A stretch of 64,000 bases of DNA from assembly GCF_027943255.1 (NCBI RefSeq), contig NC_072896.1, forward strand, positions 45,658,501 to 45,722,500. Reading direction: 5' to 3'. The stretch comes from Anastrepha obliqua. Its lineage: Eukaryota > Arthropoda > Insecta > Diptera > Tephritidae. A program made the translations under genes and the position numbers. The stretch's first letter is position 1; each line of letters starts with the position of its first letter. A model generated the notes under the pieces. It had not been told where the DNA came from and searched no databases. It worked only from the letters and a program-made list of their open reading frames with translations. Below are positions 57,748 through 64,000 of this stretch, piece after piece.

Positions 57748-58167
57748 TGAAGGGTGGTTCAGTTTCAAGGGCCGGTGTTGATTTTGAATAAAATACAATT
57801 TTTTTAGGAAATAATTGTCATTTCTCTTTATTATGATAATATTGGTTTGGCTCAATTACATGAAACAAAATATCGGCCTCGCTGGCACACCTCCATCCGA
57901 TGATCCAAATTTTCGATAATGCTGAGGCATAATTGAGGACCTATGCCGTTAATGTGCGGAATTGTCTCATCCCTTAGCTCTTCAATTATTGCTGGCTTAT
58001 CGACGTACACCTTTTCTTTCAAATAACCCCAAAGAAAAAAGTTCAACAGTGTCAAATCACATGATCTTAACGGCCAATTGACATCGCCGCGACGTGAGAT
58101 TATTCGGCCATCAAATTTTTCACATTCTCACATTCAACATCGGCCCTTGAAATTGAACCACCCTTTA
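57748..58167 (-). mobile_element. DD41D short derivative
   Basis: Ends AAGGGTGGTTCAGTTTCAAG and its inverted copy at 58137-58167. Only the transposase C-terminus is left: NFFLWGYLKEKVYVDKPAII (third Asp changed to Asn), GIGPQLCLSIIENLDHRMEV. Same family as 20816-21198. Confidence 0.85.
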
Positions 58168-58809
58168 TATCTATAAAATCATTCAAAAACATTTTCATTT
58201 TCTCTTCGATAAGGATACGCAAACGATTGTGTGCCCGAATAAATGCTTTTTATTCATTTGGACCATAATAGTATTGATTGTAGTCTTCAGAGCAGAAATG
58301 GTGTTATGAGGATGCTTATTGGTTTCATGCTCAACTACGCCCTATAAGTAGTAATCCAGACGATTAAGGTCTGGGGAGTTAAGCGGCCATAAATAAGTTA
58401 AGTATTATGTGGTCATGGAAATTTTCAGTTATCCAATCCTGTGTCACCATCGCTTTGAGAGAAGGAGCAGAGACATACTGAAAGATTTATCAATCCAGGG
58501 TTTCACTAATGTCTCTAGAACCTCGACAAATGCAGCAGAATTTACTCGAAATTCTTCAAGCACGACATGATCATTGTTACTCACAACATCTAAAACCATA
58601 ACAGTAGCTGAAAACTTCATTTGTATGCTAACAGGAACCTTTGTAGGATTTGTCATTCTAGTCATTCCTGCGGCTAGTCTTTTGGTCTCGGTAAATATTT
58701 TTTCATCAGACATAACATAACATCTCAGACGCTTAAGGTGTTTAATTTTGTTTAGAAGGCATTTCGATCGGATAACTCGTTGCCCTCGTATTCGCCCCGA
58801 TATATGACA

Positions 58810-60434
58810 TTAACTCATTCGATCCCATTGTACTCGCTTGAGTTCAGAAAAAGCATCTTTTTCGAAACGACGTCAAAAGCCAACGCTTACAAATTTTTAA
58901 ATGTACTCGCCACTTTATAATACAGAGAATTGTCGAAAAGGAATACGCATGTTTCTCCTTCTTTTTTTTGAGTCCCGTTATCCGTTATTCACTTGTCTTT
59001 GCGTGCACCTTTGCTATTTTTCTTCTTTTCATGGTTTAGTTTGCAATAAGCTCTCTGTTTGACAAAATCTAAGTTATCACGGAAAAAGTTCAGTGTTGTA
59101 ATATTCATAATGTGGAAAAGTGAATTTCAGTAGGTTTAAATTCTAGTGTACTCGCATGGGTACAGTGGGAACATTCATATATATTTTGTGTGCATATTTC
59201 ATGTAGATTTGGTAATGGATGTACAAAAATTTTACGGAAAGAGGTTTCATAACCTTTCTGCGGCCACCGACTATATTGAATCAAGCGACCGTAGTCACTT
59301 CGACTTCGCTATTATACCGCCAAATACCCACTGTGACACAGATGAGGAGGACATTGAAGAGGATAATATATTGCGAGATGATATTCCAACCTTGGAATCG
59401 TATTTTTCGATTCTTCTTTACGTCATATGATCTTCTTAGAATTTTAAAAGAACAAGGATTTAAGGCTACTGGGACTGTTCGTGAACGGCGGACCAATAAA
59501 TGTCCTCTGAAAACGAACGAAGAACTACAAAAGAAGCAACGGTCTCCCCGTTTGATTTTATGTAAGTTTATCATAATGATTTATTTGAATAGTTGTTTTG
59601 TATCAAATTTTGTAGGTTTTCTGACTCAGGAATACTTTTTGTGACGTGGAATGACAATAGCGTTGCGACAGGGGGAACAAACTTTGATAGAATTGAACCT
59701 TTACATACCGTCAAACGATGGTCAAGACAAAAGAGGCGCAAGGTGAATGCCCATCAGCCGAAGTTGATAGCGGAATACAATTCAGGAATGGGAGATGTTG
59801 ACCTCCACGACCAAGCTTTGAATACTTACAATATAAAGTTTAGAGGAAAGAAATGGTGGTGGCCTCTTTTCACTACAATGATAAGCTCGTGCGTAGTAAA
59901 CGCATGGAAGCTTTATAAAATGGCAAGTAAGAGTAAATGCGACTTGTTGCAATACCAACATGAAATTGTGCGATTTTATTTACGCAATTATAATATCCGG
60001 GACATATCTTCAAAACGATCGACAACGGCATCAATAGCTGGTTCCTCATATAACCATTTTCCCAAAAGGATATCGAATCAGCTGAGGTGCAGGGAGTGTC
60101 ACCAAAGAATTCGATGGATTTGCGAGTTATGCAATGTAGCCCTTTGCGTAGAGAGAGAATGTTTCAAAAACTTCCATACTGTTAACCGAACTAATAACCA
60201 AGGAAGTCTTTGAAAGTGTCTTTTTATTTAATACTCCATATTTTCATATACAGGCAATGTATATACGTACATATTATCCCATTGTACTCGATTGGGTACA
60301 GCCCAAAAAATGCATTTCTTTGATTTTTTTTCGTGTTTTTTTTTTTAGGAGCTTAATTACACTATTTCAATGAACGTTTTATAAACGCATTTAAAAAAAA
60401 TTGTTTTATATAAGGTTGGGATTTAATGGGTTAA
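58810..60434 (+). mobile_element. piggyBac-like element relic, second family
   Basis: TTAA at both ends (58810-58813, 60431-60434) with inverted ends CTCATTCGATCCCA and CCCATTAAATCCCA. Motif CCCATTGTACTCG/TTGGGTACAG occurs at 58824, 59145 (inverted) and 60277. Coding pieces: MDVQKFYGKRF, then DFAIIPPNTHCDTDEEDIEE (acidic N-terminus), a deletion, FFTSYDLLRILKEQGFKATG and RERRTNKCPL, an intron (59562-59615), GILFVTWNDNSVATGG, SGMGDVDLHDQALNTYNIKF (last catalytic Asp region), RGKKWWWPLFTTMISSCVVN and the cysteine-rich end RCRECHQRIRWICELCNVALC. Confidence 0.85.
59562..59615 (+). other. 54-nt spliceosomal intron in the piggyBac transposase
   Basis: Starts GTAAGTTT and ends TTTTGTAG. Joining TTTGATTTTAT to GTTTTCTGACTC across it gives FDFMFSDSGILFVTW in one frame, matching the expected region FDYRxxxxxGILxVxW. 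The length is typical for a fly intron. One further frame change lies just upstream. Confidence 0.7.
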
Positions 60435-61069
60435 ACAGCCTGAAGCGTCTGAGATGTTATGTTATGTCTGATAAAAAAAATGTTTACCAAAGCCAAAAGA
60501 TCAGCCGCACAAACGACCAGAATGGCAGATGACTATGTTTTTGCATATAACGTAGAATTTACTGCGGAGATCTTCATGGACAACTCGACAGATAAGCGGC
60601 TCAGACACCTTAAGCTCTCTCGCAAGGACTCTCATTGATTTTGAAGGGTCCTTGTCTATGATCGCTTGCACTTTTGTTGAACAAATTTTTCAGATCGCAC
60701 AGTATCGAAATGTGCCTCGTGTGTTTTGCACTTTGCAAAAGATTTGGCATCACCGCTTGAGTCTTCCAATTCACGACGAACCTTATGAACGCTTCTAAAT
60801 CAGTGTGATGTGCATTTGAAACGATGATAACTGCAGGTCTCTTTATATCTTGAGTTAAGTTGTGATTCTCCATGTCTTATCTGAAAAAGAATAAAAAGGA
60901 AAAAATGGTTACAGGAAGTTATAGCCACATATTTGCATGCCCTCAACTATTGTATGCACCCTGTATATATTAATCGCCTTCTATATTGGTTGTTCCTATA
61001 TACAAGTACTTCACACAATCCTGGATTGATTTTTTGTTTCTTTAAGATTTAGCAATAAATTGCTTCAGT

Positions 61070-62135
61070 TGGTTGACTCAAACAGTTTCTTCGTCTGTAG
61101 ATGAGCCCATATCTCACGATCTATGGCCAAGCAAGTTGCGTGTTACTGCGTGGCAAAATGTGGGTAAAGTTCGAAATATTCGGACAGATCTCTCCTGCTG
61201 TTTGAGGGTCGTGCTAGCGCAATCTTTTCAAATAGGCAGGATTGGATCGCGGGGAAAATCTGCACCGAAGCTTGCACCTCTGTCTTCACGGACGGTTCCA
61301 AGATGGACTCGGGAGTCAGAGCGGGGTTCTCTCTAAATGAGCCAATTTATCTATCTCCTCTATCTCCCTCATGCATGCAAAATGTTTAGGGAACGTGGGA
61401 GATACTAACATTTTCTCCAATAATCAAGCCGCGATTAAGGCTCTGACGACGCCATGATGTAGAACGAAAGTAGTAAACTCCTGTAAGGAGGAGATCAAAT
61501 CTCTTGGGGCTGAAGGTAACATTTCTCTGATCTGGGTTTCAGGACATAGGATAATAGAGCGAAATGAAATTGCAGATGAGCTTGGCAGGAAGGAGACTGA
61601 TTTGGTCTCAGAGACCTCCTACCCGGTCATCAGCATCCCCCTGACAGTTGTTAAAGGGGAACGGTACAAATTATTTCTCACGAAAGCGCAGAAAAGATGG
61701 AGCCCCATTTCTTCAAGTGCTATTTCAAACACCCTTTGTCCCCAGTAAAATATATGGAGGACTCAGAAAGTTCTTTAGACTCCTCGCCATTCAATTTCCA
61801 AACTTGTAGCTGTGTTTACCGGTCACTGGACGATTGGCACACACGCGGAAAAGCTGCGTTTACCATTTGACCCCCATTGCAGAAGCTGTGGAGACTGTTG
61901 AGCACTTTCTCTGTAAATGTCCGGGTTTGGCAGCTAGACTATTAAGATAACTGGGTGATTCTTTCTTCGACAGCCTGGGTCAGTGCGCCAACCTAAGTTC
62001 CCTTAATCTTCTCCGTTACATCAACAGCTCTGGTTGGCTGTAGGTCTCTCAATGGTATCAAAACGGCGCTTGAGTGCTACTTGAGGAGTGCCAGTGTGGT
62101 ACTTCAGCCATTCCACCTACCCACCTAATGTCCAC
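61070..62135 (+). mobile_element. LOA-type non-LTR retrotransposon, 3' part
   Basis: Frames give VFTDGSKMDSGVRAGFS (RNase H start; ESGV region), NIFSNNQAAIKAL, SLIWVSGHRIIERNEIADEL and the C-terminal VCVYRSLDDWHTRGKAAFTI, ALSVNVRVWQLDY. The 3' end GAGTGCCAGTGTGGTACTTC and CCACCTACCCACC is shared with 7335, 13800 and 24000. RT is mostly lost. Confidence 0.75.
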
Positions 62136-62139
62136 TTTG

Positions 62140-63762
62140 CAGAGGCCCACATCTCTTTACATTATTAACTCTTGGTTTTTTAGATTTTTTCATCAATCTC
62201 AAGCTATTAACGCTTAAAGCAGCTTTTGAAATTTATGGAGTATATATTCACTTCCTATTGCTACATCAAATCAAATGATGCCACTTATTCTGCTGTTCAA
62301 ATATCGACGGAGAAACCTTGTGACCACTGTAACTGGCCACTTTAAAATGCAATTTCCATTCAACATTTGGCTATTATCCCATACATATACACCTTTCCAT
62401 TCTACTCAGCCATTTCCCCAATAGCATTCTTTTTTCACCAGAACTTCTTTTACATTCAGCTGATTGCTGATTTTTCTGCTTGCTCACAAACCATTAGTTT
62501 TTATGCATTCACGAATCTGTCTTTAGTTTTTTCCATTTTCCAGTTTCAAGAGAAAAAGAAGTTACAACACTGGGCGCATCAGCACAGACATACCGTAAGT
62601 ACCTACAGCCCGAGTGAATGTCGACCAATTGAAAAAAGGCGCCGTTACAAACCGCAGCGCGGCTAGTAACTACTTCGAATAGAGCAAAACCAAAAAAAAA
62701 AAAAAAACAAACAAAAAACGACAACACATCAAGATTATGGTAATTTAATGGAAAAAGCATGCAATGTTTGTCATCAATTTTGTTCGAAATGCATATCTCG
62801 CCACTAACAATATCCGCTTTTTTCTAATATTGTATTTCACTCTCTTTGAGTTCTACCTTTTCCGCCAACGATTTGCAAAGCATCAAAGCTTTTTCCTCTA
62901 ACCATGTAAACGGACTCGAAGGACTTCATTCAAATTCAACGGTAAATATAAATGGAAGAGAAGTATAAAATGAAATAAGATATGAAGACAAAAAGTAAAT
63001 TGTGTGCAGTCTGCTGAAGCGTTTGGTTAGCTCGGCGAAGAGCTGAGTGTTCGATTGGTTTGTAATGGCAGCGAGTTGTGGCATGAAAAAGTCATTAGTT
63101 GCGTGAAAAATTCGCTTCCGCACTATATTTTATCGCCGTCAACATCCAACATTGTCATGTTGGCGACTGTGGGAAAAATTATAGCAAAGAAAAATCAAGT
63201 GAAAAACAAAACGAATGAGCTTTCCACACTGAAAATGGTTAAAAGAAAGTTATAAGTATTGCATGCTTAAGTGGAGAAGTTAGAATAAAACGTATAAGCA
63301 GCACTAAACTTATATAAATTCATGAGATTTTCTTCATAAAGTAAACCAAAGTTGACTAACTCTAATTATTTCCACACCTATGAGAACTTAAGCTCCTCTT
63401 TTTTGAAGAATTTTTCTGCATGCGAAAAAAGTTTTATACCGAAACCGCAAGCCACCAATTTTAAAATGAAACTGTGAAAATTATCTGCACTGAAAGTTGC
63501 ACTAAAAACGAGCTCACCGCAAGTGTTACTCACAATATATTATGTAGAGGGTGCGTTCCAAAGTCAACAGAACCACATAAAAATGAGAACAAAAAGTAAC
63601 TTTTTGTGGCAAAATGAAATTATTTTATGTGACTTAGTCCGTTTCCAACTATGTAAATGTTGAATGGATGCTTTAATAGGTTAGGTTGAGGCTGTTTACG
63701 TTTCTGCCAGCACAAATACCACTACGATTCTTACGATAGCGGGATGCTCGGAATGTAGTTAC
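62140..63762. other. No gene recognised
   Basis: AT-rich DNA without a supported gene. A-rich run at about 62690-62720. Confidence 0.4.
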
Positions 63763-64000
63763 TACAGGGTTTTCCAAAAGGAGGTGTTATTTTGATAAAA
63801 TATCAATGGTTTCGTTGCTTGTGTGGCACGTAGCGCCGTCTTGTTGAAAATAAACGTTGTCCAGATCAATACCATACAATTTCGGCCATACAAAATCGTT
63901 AATCATCTCTCGATAGCGCAATCCATTCACCGTAACTGTTGCTCCAGCTTCATTTTCGAAAACGTAAGGTCCAATGACTCTGCCAGACCATAAACCACAC
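63763..64000 (-). mobile_element. DD41D mariner, cut by the window edge
   Basis: Starts TA then CAGGGTTTTCCAAAAGGAGG and continues on the minus strand as FSTRRRYVPHK-type decayed text, then MINDFVWPKLYGIDLDNVYF and VTVNGLRYREMI, GVIGPYVFENEAGAT. Sister of 4754-5724; the part with the catalytic Asp residues is to the right of the window or deleted. Confidence 0.8.

Larger units (their letters stand above)
58180..60965 (-). mobile_element. mariner-like (maT-type) relic hosting a piggyBac element
   Basis: Right part (60890 to 60545, minus): RRELEDSSGDAKSFAKCKTH, DPSKSMRVLARELKVSEPL, VVHEDLRSKFYVICK. Left part (58750 to 58180, minus): CYVMSDEKIFTETKRLAAGM (first Asp), VMVLDVVSNNDHVVLEEFRVN, VEVLETLVKPWID, then a decayed second and third Asp region. 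The right end TACAGGGTGCATAC lies at about 60953-60965. A piggyBac relic (58810-60434) splits it, and a 75-bp part of it is present in inverted form at 60442-60517. Confidence 0.65.

Noticed and set aside
62367..62666. Open frame ending in a basic stretch, with CCGTAAGTACC inside as a possible splice donor
   Set aside because: No homology or second exon can be seen; a single donor-like motif is weak.
1..64000. CRISPR arrays, operons, phage or viral genes
   Set aside because: None found; the sequence is eukaryotic. No endogenous viral gene was recognised.

Overview
This is an AT-rich, non-coding-dominated stretch of an insect nuclear genome. The mix of DD41D (rosa-type) and DD37D (maT-type) mariners, mariner, piggyBac, LOA/I/Jockey/RTE non-LTR retrotransposons, a tRNA-derived SINE and very short introns points to a higher fly. 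A tephritid fruit fly is my best guess, made from memory of these families and not from any search.

Only one host gene is convincing: a secreted serpin of 442 codons on the minus strand at 43926-45254, intact and without introns in its coding part. Almost everything else that can be recognised is transposable-element debris, much of it nested, inside gene-free AT-rich DNA with microsatellites and minisatellites.

Layout. 0-16.8 kb: non-LTR fragments (RTE-like EN-RT, Jockey, LOA-type, a CR1/Jockey-like element carrying two MITEs and a second retroelement fragment), two maT elements, DD41D copies and two mariners. 17-26 kb: four DD41D copies, an element with a 120-bp tandem array, and gene-free DNA. 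25.6-29.4 kb: a deleted Helentron-like element, two opposed tRNA-derived SINE heads, and a mariner interrupted by a 1.4-kb element with Transib/RAG-like ends. 29.8-42.1 kb: I-type, RTE, Jockey and LOA remnants, a minisatellite, a TTAA-flanked palindromic-end element, a 0.93-kb DD41D element with matching ends, and a piggyBac relic with perfect ends. 43.9-45.3 kb: the serpin. 46.6-49.1 kb: a mariner split by a large fold-back inverted repeat and retroelement DNA. 49.6-64 kb: RTE, a near-complete maT, DD41D copies, a near-complete mariner, a second piggyBac relic with a recognisable intron inside another mariner-like element, a LOA-type element, and a last DD41D copy cut by the window edge.

No rRNA, functional tRNA, CRISPR array or operon is visible. 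The elements do not form a pathway; they record successive insertions. The best candidates for novelty are the Transib-like insertion with a GC-rich 5-bp target duplication, the Helentron-like N-terminus/endonuclease fusion, and the fold-back in a mariner.
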